Under the pieces are notes generated by a model. That model saw only the letters and a program-made list of their open reading frames with translations. It made no database searches and was not told the DNA's origin. A stretch of DNA of 64,000 nucleotides from Scybalousia_A sp964542225 (GTDB taxonomy: Bacteria > Bacteroidota > Bacteroidia > Bacteroidales > P3): NCBI GenBank assembly GCA_964542225.1, contig CAZITO010000003.1, forward strand, positions 1 through 64,000. Direction: 5' to 3'. Made by a program: the position numbers and the translations under genes. Positions 19,033-27,332 of this stretch are shown one piece after another. Positions within the stretch are counted from its first letter, which is position 1. Each line of letters starts with the position of its first letter.

Positions 19033-19563
19033 TTAAAAAGCTTTTACAGTTTCTTTAACTTTATATTCTGTTAGGTCTGTATTAAATGGAGGCAGAATCG
19101 CCTGAATAAGAGCACTCTCACTCTGTTTAATAAATTCATTATCCCTTGATTTGTAATAACGAATATATAAATGCTTCTTCCAATATTTAAATAATCTAAC
19201 AATTCTTGTTCTACCATTTAGTTTCTCACTTTCTGGTAGATATGATTTTACACGTGAGCGTAAATTCTCTGATTCTGTACATCGTGCTCGTCCAATGTAC
19301 GCTAGATAACGTTCACAAAAAGGTAAGCTACAACCTTGAATAAAGAATACGTATATACCACCATAATCTTTCGGTAGATTTTTGACTTCATCTGACACCT
19401 TATTATCGTCATTCAGATATTTTATATAATCTGACCAATTCTCCTGAGAGTGAAAATTTGAAGTAATATGGGCATTTTTGGACCAGAGTTCAGGATGTAG
19501 ATAATAGCGACAATCGTACTTCTTTATCTCATCATTTTTCTCTACAAATGCATCAATATTCAT
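19033..19563 (-). CDS. GIY-YIG nuclease domain protein
   Basis: A 176-residue protein with the GIY-YIG core in order: GGIYVFF (68-74), LAYIGRA (87-93), Arg in NLRSRVKSYL (102 or 104), Glu in KQSESALIQ (149) and Asn in PPFNTDL (161). The residues needed for metal-dependent single-strand cleavage are therefore all present. The first 65 residues are unassigned and may recognise DNA or a partner. It is 12 bases downstream of the BrxL-like gene and 4 bases upstream of the DndB-like gene. I know of no GIY-YIG protein in the standard set of type 4 BREX or Dnd genes, so it is a candidate effector nuclease. Confidence 0.75.
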   Translation of the reverse strand: MNIDAFVEKNDEIKKYDCRYYLHPELWSKNAHITSNFHSQENWSDYIKYLNDDNKVSDEVKNLPKDYGGIYVFFIQGCSLPFCERYLAYIGRARCTESENLRSRVKSYLPESEKLNGRTRIVRLFKYWKKHLYIRYYKSRDNEFIKQSESALIQAILPPFNTDLTEYKVKETVKAF

Positions 19564-19575
19564 ACTACAGATTAT

Positions 19576-21006
19576 TTATTTTATCCAGAACTCTGGCATT
19601 GTTGTTTTGAACTCTGCATCAATATAATGGCATTGCTCCTTAATAATACCGCGTCTACGAATAGCTGGCTGTAAACAATACATATCAAAATCATCCTTAT
19701 TGACATCTGATACACTTACCCAATGTGGGAATAATAACTTCATATATGCTACAGCAATACGCTTTACTGCATTATAATCACGCGTATCTGCATTTTTATC
19801 ATATCCTACTAACTCCTCAAACAATAATCCATATATATTTTGAGTACGAAGCGAATGTAGTATCTCCGAAAAATATTCGACGTTAATAGTCCATCCCTTA
19901 TAGATAATACCCTTGTTAATGCGAGGCAAGTGCCATCCTTCAATAAAACAATGAAAACGATCTAACAAAGCAGACTCGCGAAATGACTGAGGTAAGGAGT
20001 CAAAATATCTATAATTTAGTGGTCGTCTTTGATCACTCAAAGGAATATTTCCCATAAGCATCAAACCACATTCCGAGCTGAATTCATTATTATCAATTGT
20101 TGTTTTTCCAGACTCTAAATATGATTTCAATGCAGCCTGTATCTCTGCTGGTTCTTGAAAAATGATTGTTTGTATTTCATCAAAAGCAGTAAAATCATGG
20201 TTTTTAATTATACCATTCTGTTGTTTGGCCTTATCATAAAATAACTTTGCTCTTGTAACTTTTCCTCCACTTACAAGCCAACCATATTTAGACAGGTTGC
20301 CAAAAACAAAAGATTTTCCAGTTCCTTTGGGAGCCAACTCTATTACATTTAATCTTGGTTCAATGAATATCAGCAAACGAGTTAAAAACTCTAACTTCTC
20401 AGTCATTGTATTAAATCCATCCGCCTCATATTCCATTGCAGATAATAATACATCAATCCATTCTTGAGTTGAGAATACTTTTCTAGCATCTCTTAGATAT
20501 TCAAGGTCTACAGAGCGATATGGCTTGAATGGCTTGTAATCAACCATCTCGACATGGTTCTTCTTACCATCCTCGTCGGGTAGAACTGACAATTTAATGA
20601 TACCCCATTTTTCACCATCTACAAGCTCTCCCGTATGGTTCTTATAAACATATTCTGGAATTTGCCCATCATTGATTTTAATACTCAGATCAGGAATTCC
20701 AAATCTACGAATACCCTTTACCAAATCTATGTATATAATAAACCTAGTCAACAATGTTATTTCTTCTCCAGCAGACAATCTATCTTTGACATCTGTCTGT
20801 TTCTGAGGTATAACCATATCAAGGAAATTTGTAAGCCCATCACGATTGACAACTCCATCATTGCTTATATAGCGTTTGAGGATGAAGTCTTTTACGAAGG
20901 ATGGCAAATTGCGTCCAGCAAATAAACTATTGGTAGATGCTGGATCTTTATATATTGCCATAGAAGCAAATTGCTCCCTTATTTTCTGACTTGTTACTTC
21001 ATTCAT
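19576..21006 (-). CDS. brxL: BrxL-like AAA+ protein lacking the Lon protease domain
   Basis: A 476-residue protein matching the N-terminal and AAA+ parts of BREX BrxL: VKDFILKRYI near the start, ELAPKGTGKSFVFGNLSKYG with Walker A at about 224-230, Walker B FTAFDEIQTIIF at about 270, and GLMLMGNIPL and DRFHCFIEGW, which are characteristic. Full BrxL proteins have a C-terminal Lon-like (S16) domain. Here the protein ends at EFWIK with no room for it. The start is 3 bases from the PglZ stop. BrxL forms DNA-binding multimers needed for phage defence; that role is from known family members. Confidence 0.85.
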   Translation of the reverse strand: MNEVTSQKIREQFASMAIYKDPASTNSLFAGRNLPSFVKDFILKRYISNDGVVNRDGLTNFLDMVIPQKQTDVKDRLSAGEEITLLTRFIIYIDLVKGIRRFGIPDLSIKINDGQIPEYVYKNHTGELVDGEKWGIIKLSVLPDEDGKKNHVEMVDYKPFKPYRSVDLEYLRDARKVFSTQEWIDVLLSAMEYEADGFNTMTEKLEFLTRLLIFIEPRLNVIELAPKGTGKSFVFGNLSKYGWLVSGGKVTRAKLFYDKAKQQNGIIKNHDFTAFDEIQTIIFQEPAEIQAALKSYLESGKTTIDNNEFSSECGLMLMGNIPLSDQRRPLNYRYFDSLPQSFRESALLDRFHCFIEGWHLPRINKGIIYKGWTINVEYFSEILHSLRTQNIYGLLFEELVGYDKNADTRDYNAVKRIAVAYMKLLFPHWVSVSDVNKDDFDMYCLQPAIRRRGIIKEQCHYIDAEFKTTMPEFWIK

Positions 21007-21008
21007 AA

Positions 21009-23429
21009 TTAAAACCCTCCAAATAGATCATCTTCATCAATACCAGTCCTAATAATTAACGAATCAGACTGGGTATAATCATTAATTTTTAATACAATCT
21101 GTGTAGACGTTTCTACAAGATTTAGACGTTCACTTTCGTATGTACAATTATCGGTTTTGATTAATGAGTAATCTACACCATTATATTTTACACTTGGCGT
21201 ATCAACTGTTGAAAGCCCTTTTATCCTATATTTTACAATAGGTTTAGATGCAGATATCTCATTATCGATTAGAGATGCAGAATATGTACTTGCATTCTTT
21301 TTGCTTGAAACTATAATAATAGGAACAAGAACCTCTTCAGGAGTGCATCCGCCATGCGCTCCTAATCCATTAGGAGTCTTGGACGTTAATGAATCATAGT
21401 TCAAGGAACACATAGTTTTCTGATCTTCTAGAACAATGTATGATGAATCGTCGCCTATATTGCTATTTTGCAATGTTGCGCATCGTCCAGAATGACCTGA
21501 CTTAATTCCTGCTATATTTAATCCCTTGCCATATTGTGCCATATAACTGATGCCATGATCAGACACAAACGCAATCTTTTTACCGTTATATTGTGCAAGA
21601 ACGGAGGATATAGCCTTTTTTATAATTTCAAACTCGTCAATTATATAATTAGGATAGGATTTGTGTCTATGGGAACATGTGTCTAAATCGCCTATCTTTT
21701 TTAATATATTCGGTGAAGAAATCTCATCCAATTTAACCTTGTTTATCTCGGTCGTTGATGGTAATTCTGCCACACCAATATGTACTTCGTTCAAGTAAAC
21801 ACCATCTACTTGATGTTTCTTTATTTGCTCTATTAAAAACGGAATCCAATCAACTCCAAGGCCATCTATCCAATAGTATACATCAATATCTTCCCTGTTG
21901 TGTAATATTGTTTTTACAGTCTTAAAGTTGTTATACCATATCTCAAACGAGGTCGATGAAGAATTTTTATCTAAAATCAATTGAGAAATCAAATCTGTTG
22001 GTCTATTGGAGATTTTAGATTTGCGGTATTCATCCATGTATGAATTAATCCAAATATTCTCAGTATCTACATTTAATTTGGATAAAGATGTATATGAATA
22101 TAATTCTGGATACAAAAACTGAATTTTTTCTCTTGAAATTAAACCTCGTCCTAACCACTCTATCATTAGCTGTCGTTCAGAGTATGTTAAAGGTGTAATA
22201 TATTTCATCGCAGTCTGATATCCTCGTTCAGGATCTATGGCGATTGAATTCAACTTACTATAAACCTTGTTTTCTGCAAGTTCCGTGATTTTAACATCAA
22301 ATTTCATCGCTTCCATCAACATTATTCTGCGTTCCTGAAGCGATTCTTCATTCAATGGTTCTTCATAAATCAATGTTTCTAGCAGAGAAAACAATTCAGT
22401 AGTACTTTGTGAATTACATAGTCTTAGAACTCTATTTAGATAACTCTCTTCACCATTTTTAAATAGATAATAGTTCTTAAGCAACCAGCGTGAAAAATCA
22501 TCTTGATATTCAAACCAAATATGTATGAAATCAATTTCGTTGTTAAGAACATACGAATTAAATCTCTTGTGTACGAATGATTCAAAGGTAAATGTTGATA
22601 TATCGATATTAGACGCAAGTTGTTCCCAATACTTAATATCTTCATGTCCTAATTGTAGACAGCCAAAATCAAACTCAAGTCCTTTTGTAAGAAACTCAAA
22701 TACGTTGCTACAAATCACATAATCGAAAGCATTATCAGGATGTGCATTATGAGCGTTGTCAAAAATCGTTTTTGAACTACAAATTATTTGATTCTTAACC
22801 TTATTGCCAACTTTCCATAAAGCAATCCATTCTCTCATATTGCGACAAATGGTAAATTTCTCATCTAACGATTGTATCCCATACGTACTATTGTTTGTCA
22901 ATATGAGTTTATATTTAGCAGTATTTTTTCCAGAACGATACTCCCAAATATGAATGTTAGGATCACTTTTGAAGTGATTCATTTTACTTTGCATCCCAAT
23001 AATTGGAATGTATACTCTTTGATGGTCTAATTGTGCTTCTTCTGGAGAAGATATCAATCTGATTGTTTTAACTAATGAATTAAATTCTTTATAATGCTCA
23101 TTATCATAGAATCTAGTTATCTCAGAAAATGGAGCAATTACAAAATCGTTAGATGGAAGGTGTTCTATATACTCGTTAAATCTATCTGCTAATTGTGAAT
23201 ATGTCATTAACTCATCATCATTGCCCTCGTCCATCCATTTGTCCATACCTTGCACAAAAACGCAATGATTACTACATTCTTGTACGAATGCATTAAAATC
23301 ATTAAAGCTCTCAAATAAGACAAAGCGTAGTGGATAACGGTTACGGAGAGAGCACTCTGCGCCTGTCCAATTTTTATCTATCTCAATTTCTTGATATAGT
23401 TCCTCTACAGAATCAATGACCTTGTACAT
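21009..23429 (-). CDS. pglZ: PglZ-domain protein (BREX core)
   Basis: An 806-residue protein. The N-terminal 550 residues are mostly helical and unassigned. The C-terminal region has the alkaline-phosphatase-fold PglZ core: KIAFVSDHGISYMAQYGKG at about 620, then GAHGGCTPEEVLVPIIIVSS at about 689, the hallmark HGG-TPEE-VP block of PglZ proteins. PglZ is the only component found in every BREX type. The gene lies 6 bases after the BrxC-like gene and 2 bases before BrxL, so translation is coupled. The phosphatase-fold metal ligands appear kept (SDHG, HGG). Confidence 0.88.
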   Translation of the reverse strand: MYKVIDSVEELYQEIEIDKNWTGAECSLRNRYPLRFVLFESFNDFNAFVQECSNHCVFVQGMDKWMDEGNDDELMTYSQLADRFNEYIEHLPSNDFVIAPFSEITRFYDNEHYKEFNSLVKTIRLISSPEEAQLDHQRVYIPIIGMQSKMNHFKSDPNIHIWEYRSGKNTAKYKLILTNNSTYGIQSLDEKFTICRNMREWIALWKVGNKVKNQIICSSKTIFDNAHNAHPDNAFDYVICSNVFEFLTKGLEFDFGCLQLGHEDIKYWEQLASNIDISTFTFESFVHKRFNSYVLNNEIDFIHIWFEYQDDFSRWLLKNYYLFKNGEESYLNRVLRLCNSQSTTELFSLLETLIYEEPLNEESLQERRIMLMEAMKFDVKITELAENKVYSKLNSIAIDPERGYQTAMKYITPLTYSERQLMIEWLGRGLISREKIQFLYPELYSYTSLSKLNVDTENIWINSYMDEYRKSKISNRPTDLISQLILDKNSSSTSFEIWYNNFKTVKTILHNREDIDVYYWIDGLGVDWIPFLIEQIKKHQVDGVYLNEVHIGVAELPSTTEINKVKLDEISSPNILKKIGDLDTCSHRHKSYPNYIIDEFEIIKKAISSVLAQYNGKKIAFVSDHGISYMAQYGKGLNIAGIKSGHSGRCATLQNSNIGDDSSYIVLEDQKTMCSLNYDSLTSKTPNGLGAHGGCTPEEVLVPIIIVSSKKNASTYSASLIDNEISASKPIVKYRIKGLSTVDTPSVKYNGVDYSLIKTDNCTYESERLNLVETSTQIVLKINDYTQSDSLIIRTGIDEDDLFGGF

Positions 23430-23435
23430 AATTGA

Positions 23436-26400
23436 CTATGAATTAATTTTATCCAACAACCATTCATTATTGGTATCACATAACTTTAAAAGCATATCTT
23501 TCGCTTCATCCAATGAGGAAATCTTAGATATTCTTTCTTTTGCTTTCAGACGCTTTTCAGACACAACGTCAGGGTTAATGACTGGCTGCTCATTAGGTTT
23601 GCTTGGCTCAACATGAATAGGCTCATTCGCTAAGTTTTGTTTCTTTAGCCTCCATTTTAAGGCAGATGTATTTACTTCTTCTTCTGTCCAATAACCAACA
23701 GTTGATTCAAGATACCCTGTAATAAAATTCCTAACTTCCTCAATCTCACTTTCTTTGATATTGAGATCTTCTATTTGCATCAAGAAATTCTTGAAGCCAT
23801 CATTAAATGCAGCATCAACATTGAGGATATTCTTCATTTCTATCCTCAATTCTTCTATTAAAGATAATGTTTGATTTACAAGAGCTGGATTACGTAGTTC
23901 ACGCTCCATACAAATTTGAACAATATCATCAATCAAAGTCTTTATGCTATCGCTAATAGAAACAGTTATAGGCAAACTTGCAAATGCTGAAGAGGAAGCA
24001 TACTTCAATGTCCACAAAGGATTATTTTTCTTAGCCAGGAAGTCACCTGTTATGGCAAAACGAGCATCTTTCAAACTTGTAACATCGGAATAAGTATTTC
24101 CTTTGTTATTCAATTTGAATAAAGATATCAACTCTTTACACAATTTACCTTCTTCAGGAGTTTGGAATTTGAAGTTCAGTTTGTTATTTGACTTATTGTC
24201 ATCCCATACCTTAAACAACAGCACAATATCATCGATAAGAGCATTGGCATCTCTCGGTTTACCTTGTGGATCAAATACCTTATTGACCCAAGGTCTAAGA
24301 GCGAAAGCCATAATACCCATAGCAGCAAAACTACCATAAAAACCATATGGTGGCTGTGTTAGTATTGAGAATTTATCATCAAAGTTAAATGGCAGACTCT
24401 TATCTGCATACTTGATAATCTTATTTACTTTATCACATGCTGCCTTAAACGGATGATCATCCGAAACTTCTGATTTCCAATTAAGGTTTTCATCCAAGCA
24501 ATCTTGAATTAGATATTGCACTGGACGCATTTGCTGATTGATGCTAATGAACTCACTTTTCGTTGTTGCAAAAAGAAAAGTTCTTACCATTTCCTTAGAG
24601 TTCTGTTGTTTCCAGAATGTCAAAGGTGCTTTTTGTCTTAATATCTCATGTGCGTCTGGTCCATAAGGGAAGATAACAGGTGTTATAGATGAATTAACTA
24701 TAGAAGATAAATGCTTTACAGAAATAGGTCGCTTATCTTCTCCATTAATATATACAGTAGCATTATTCCTTTGAACAGATTCCATCCATTCTTTAACCAT
24801 TGCCATAGCATGGTCTTTATGAACCTTTTGCTGATCTAAAAATCCATGACTACTTGCACAAGCATAGTTTGCTTGAAATTCAACAAACTGCTCGTATTTG
24901 GCATCAGTCATCACTTCATCAAAGACAATAAAAACTATGTTCTTCAAGTCCCTATCATCTTCGTCAACTGAACATTTCTCTGCAAAAGTACGTAAAGTCG
25001 CTAATTCAGTATTATTGCGAGCTAACAATAAAGCAAAGAATAAGCTGCTACTTTTGTTCTCTTTCTTACCATTCTTGATTTGACTACGCAATTGAGATTC
25101 GTTTTGAACATCAGAATAGAACTTAAATGCAAATGGCCTAATGACTTTTTGCATAAATTTCTTCTCAAATATAGTCTTGGCGACATCCGAAAATTTAAGA
25201 ATTTGGTGAGTAAAACGATATTGAACATTTCGCATCTCAATCTTTTTCTCCTCAATTTCTCCAGATGGTAATGCCGAGAATTGCACAGAGTAAAGGCCGC
25301 CAGGAGCGCGTTGAATTACACCATTCTCATTAAACCAATTAAGAATTCCATCAACAGTATCACCATAAGTTGTGCCTGCAAATAGTGAGCGAATGTTATC
25401 CTCGGAAGGTGTGACAAGTCCGTTATTATTTTCTCCTGAGACATTGTTAAATGCATTAAGTAAGAGAATACCCTTGAATACAGCAAAGTAATCATTTCCT
25501 ATACTACTTACCAACTGCACATACGAGTTATATCGCTCGGTTACTGCACCATAGTTGGTAACATCATCTTGGAAAACTTTCAACACATAATCCCATAGAT
25601 AATCGGCTGTGATTGTTTCTCCATTGAAGAATAAATCCTCATTATCTAAAAAAGCTCTAATTGCATCATTTTGTCCTAAAAACTCAAATACACTTCGACT
25701 TGAGGAACCTACTACTGTAGCATAATGAGTTGCCAGATTCGCGGTTCCCGGATGTAGTGGGAATAAGTTTAATAAATCCTCTTTAGTTGATAATGTGTCA
25801 TTACTTGTTGCTGTGAAGATTTCCAACAATTGTGGATTCATAGAGTAGAATGATTGGCTCATCTTTGAATGACGTTCTTTGTCTACAATCTCAAATTTTC
25901 TAGACATAATTTTAAATGCCGACACAGACTCCATGTTGTATTTCATTCGATGATATCTACCATCAGTCTGTTTTAATTGTTCCGAATCTATTCCATTAAA
26001 TGCAGAAGGGTGAGAAATCAGGAATATATATGAGTTATTATCCTCATTCATAAATTTCTCAGCAACATCCTGTAACTCTTTAAGTACAGGCACACCGATA
26101 GGATCTGTCATCACATCAGTAAACTCATCCCAGATAATTAACAGTCCATTGTACTCACCTAATTCGACTAATTTATCTTGTACTTCAATCAACCATTGCT
26201 TTAGGCTCTCGTTATTCATTCTAACATCCAAACCCGCAACGCGCAAAGTGTCAGTTACACGATGGAACGTACCAAGATCGCCAGTCGTGAGTTTTGAAAT
26301 AAGTTGTTCTGTTGTGGATACGATGGATGATAGAAGTGTACTAGTCTCTATTCTATGTTTCCAAATTTCTGGCTCCTTATTGATTTGTTCAATGTAATTT

Positions 26401-26876
26401 TCGAAATCAGTGGGGACACAAATATTAATTCCATTATTCTTCAAAGTAGATGTAACCGCTTTTTGAAGAAGCAATGCAAGGTCAGATGTATGAGTCATTG
26501 CCCCCAAGCCATATAACTTAACAGGTAACAATCTCTTTTCTTCTCGTAGTTTATATATGGCTTGACGAATAGAATCAAATTTGCTGTCACCAAATTCATA
26601 ATCTACCCATTCTCTAATGCCATCTATATCATCACACAATAAGTGGCTTATTACAGCGACAGCGTGACTTTTACCTGTACCATAGGTGCCATTAATCCAG
26701 AATGACTTATGATTATCAATATCATTGCCACGAACTGACTTAAGTACAGTCCGTAGAACGCTATTAAACTGTTCGTTTGGAATAAAGGATGTCCATTCTC
26801 CGTCTTTTTCGTCTGCAATGACATAGGCAGCTTTACCGCCACGCAGTTTTATTATATCGCCATACTTAGTAGCCAT
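23436..26876 (-). CDS. brxC: BrxC/PglY-type large P-loop ATPase (BREX core)
   Basis: 1146 residues from ATG at 26876, chosen over an in-frame TTG two codons earlier. Walker A is FWINGTYGTGKSHAVAV (about 59-75) and Walker B GLLIIWDEFTDVM (about 241-253), followed by SYIFLISHPSAF. This matches the N-terminal ATPase half of BrxC/PglY proteins, which are typically about 1200 residues. The long C-terminal region is helical, with a charged tail at 1095-1146. The gene is 6 bases downstream of the SBD-like gene. BrxC is required for both modification and defence in studied BREX systems. The subtype (type 4) is inferred from the neighbours rather than from this protein. Confidence 0.85.
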   Translation of the reverse strand: MATKYGDIIKLRGGKAAYVIADEKDGEWTSFIPNEQFNSVLRTVLKSVRGNDIDNHKSFWINGTYGTGKSHAVAVISHLLCDDIDGIREWVDYEFGDSKFDSIRQAIYKLREEKRLLPVKLYGLGAMTHTSDLALLLQKAVTSTLKNNGINICVPTDFENYIEQINKEPEIWKHRIETSTLLSSIVSTTEQLISKLTTGDLGTFHRVTDTLRVAGLDVRMNNESLKQWLIEVQDKLVELGEYNGLLIIWDEFTDVMTDPIGVPVLKELQDVAEKFMNEDNNSYIFLISHPSAFNGIDSEQLKQTDGRYHRMKYNMESVSAFKIMSRKFEIVDKERHSKMSQSFYSMNPQLLEIFTATSNDTLSTKEDLLNLFPLHPGTANLATHYATVVGSSSRSVFEFLGQNDAIRAFLDNEDLFFNGETITADYLWDYVLKVFQDDVTNYGAVTERYNSYVQLVSSIGNDYFAVFKGILLLNAFNNVSGENNNGLVTPSEDNIRSLFAGTTYGDTVDGILNWFNENGVIQRAPGGLYSVQFSALPSGEIEEKKIEMRNVQYRFTHQILKFSDVAKTIFEKKFMQKVIRPFAFKFYSDVQNESQLRSQIKNGKKENKSSSLFFALLLARNNTELATLRTFAEKCSVDEDDRDLKNIVFIVFDEVMTDAKYEQFVEFQANYACASSHGFLDQQKVHKDHAMAMVKEWMESVQRNNATVYINGEDKRPISVKHLSSIVNSSITPVIFPYGPDAHEILRQKAPLTFWKQQNSKEMVRTFLFATTKSEFISINQQMRPVQYLIQDCLDENLNWKSEVSDDHPFKAACDKVNKIIKYADKSLPFNFDDKFSILTQPPYGFYGSFAAMGIMAFALRPWVNKVFDPQGKPRDANALIDDIVLLFKVWDDNKSNNKLNFKFQTPEEGKLCKELISLFKLNNKGNTYSDVTSLKDARFAITGDFLAKKNNPLWTLKYASSSAFASLPITVSISDSIKTLIDDIVQICMERELRNPALVNQTLSLIEELRIEMKNILNVDAAFNDGFKNFLMQIEDLNIKESEIEEVRNFITGYLESTVGYWTEEEVNTSALKWRLKKQNLANEPIHVEPSKPNEQPVINPDVVSEKRLKAKERISKISSLDEAKDMLLKLCDTNNEWLLDKINS

Positions 26877-26882
26877 AGCCAA

Positions 26883-27332
26883 CTATTGTTTTGTTAAGAA
26901 TCGTGTTATTATATTTCTTCTTATATATTCTCTACTCTCTGCATCTTGCAATATTTCCCACAACTCATCATCGAATTTCGCATACAAGAGATTTTCTCTT
27001 AAATATTTTTCCGAAGGCGTATCACCATTATACGGTGGACGATTCTTCTCATACCAAACAAGATGATAAAAATCAGATGAACCAAGATGGTAATAAGGCA
27101 ATATTATTGGAGTTAACTTTACTTCTTTATAATATCTTGCAAAAGCAGTATATATATCTTTTAATCTGTTATCATTGAACATTATTTTATTTTCATCCAA
27201 ATCCCCCATAGCAATACATGCAAGGATAGATAGAATAAACAACGGTTTGGCAATAGATTTTCCAGATATGCCATTACCACACTTAATGCTCAAAATTAAA
27301 TCGTTATATAAATTTACAGTATAAGAATTCAT
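26883..27332 (-). CDS. Small protein resembling the sulfur-binding domain (SBD) of phosphorothioate-sensing nucleases
   Basis: A 149-residue protein, with its ATG overlapping the stop of the PAPS reductase gene (TAATG). The pattern resembles the SBD of ScoMcrA-type enzymes: SIAKPLFILSILACI (26-40), then a helix with NRLKDIYTAFARYY, LPYYHLGSSDFYHLVW (78-93) with the conserved Pro before an aromatic pair, LWEILQD, and a terminal helix RRNIITRFL. Known SBDs read DNA phosphorothioate through a hydrophobic pocket and are fused to HNH nucleases. Here the domain stands alone with no nuclease. The identification is by pattern memory and needs a profile search; alternatives are a small unrelated BREX accessory protein. 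Confidence 0.5.
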   Translation of the reverse strand: MNSYTVNLYNDLILSIKCGNGISGKSIAKPLFILSILACIAMGDLDENKIMFNDNRLKDIYTAFARYYKEVKLTPIILPYYHLGSSDFYHLVWYEKNRPPYNGDTPSEKYLRENLLYAKFDDELWEILQDAESREYIRRNIITRFLTKQ

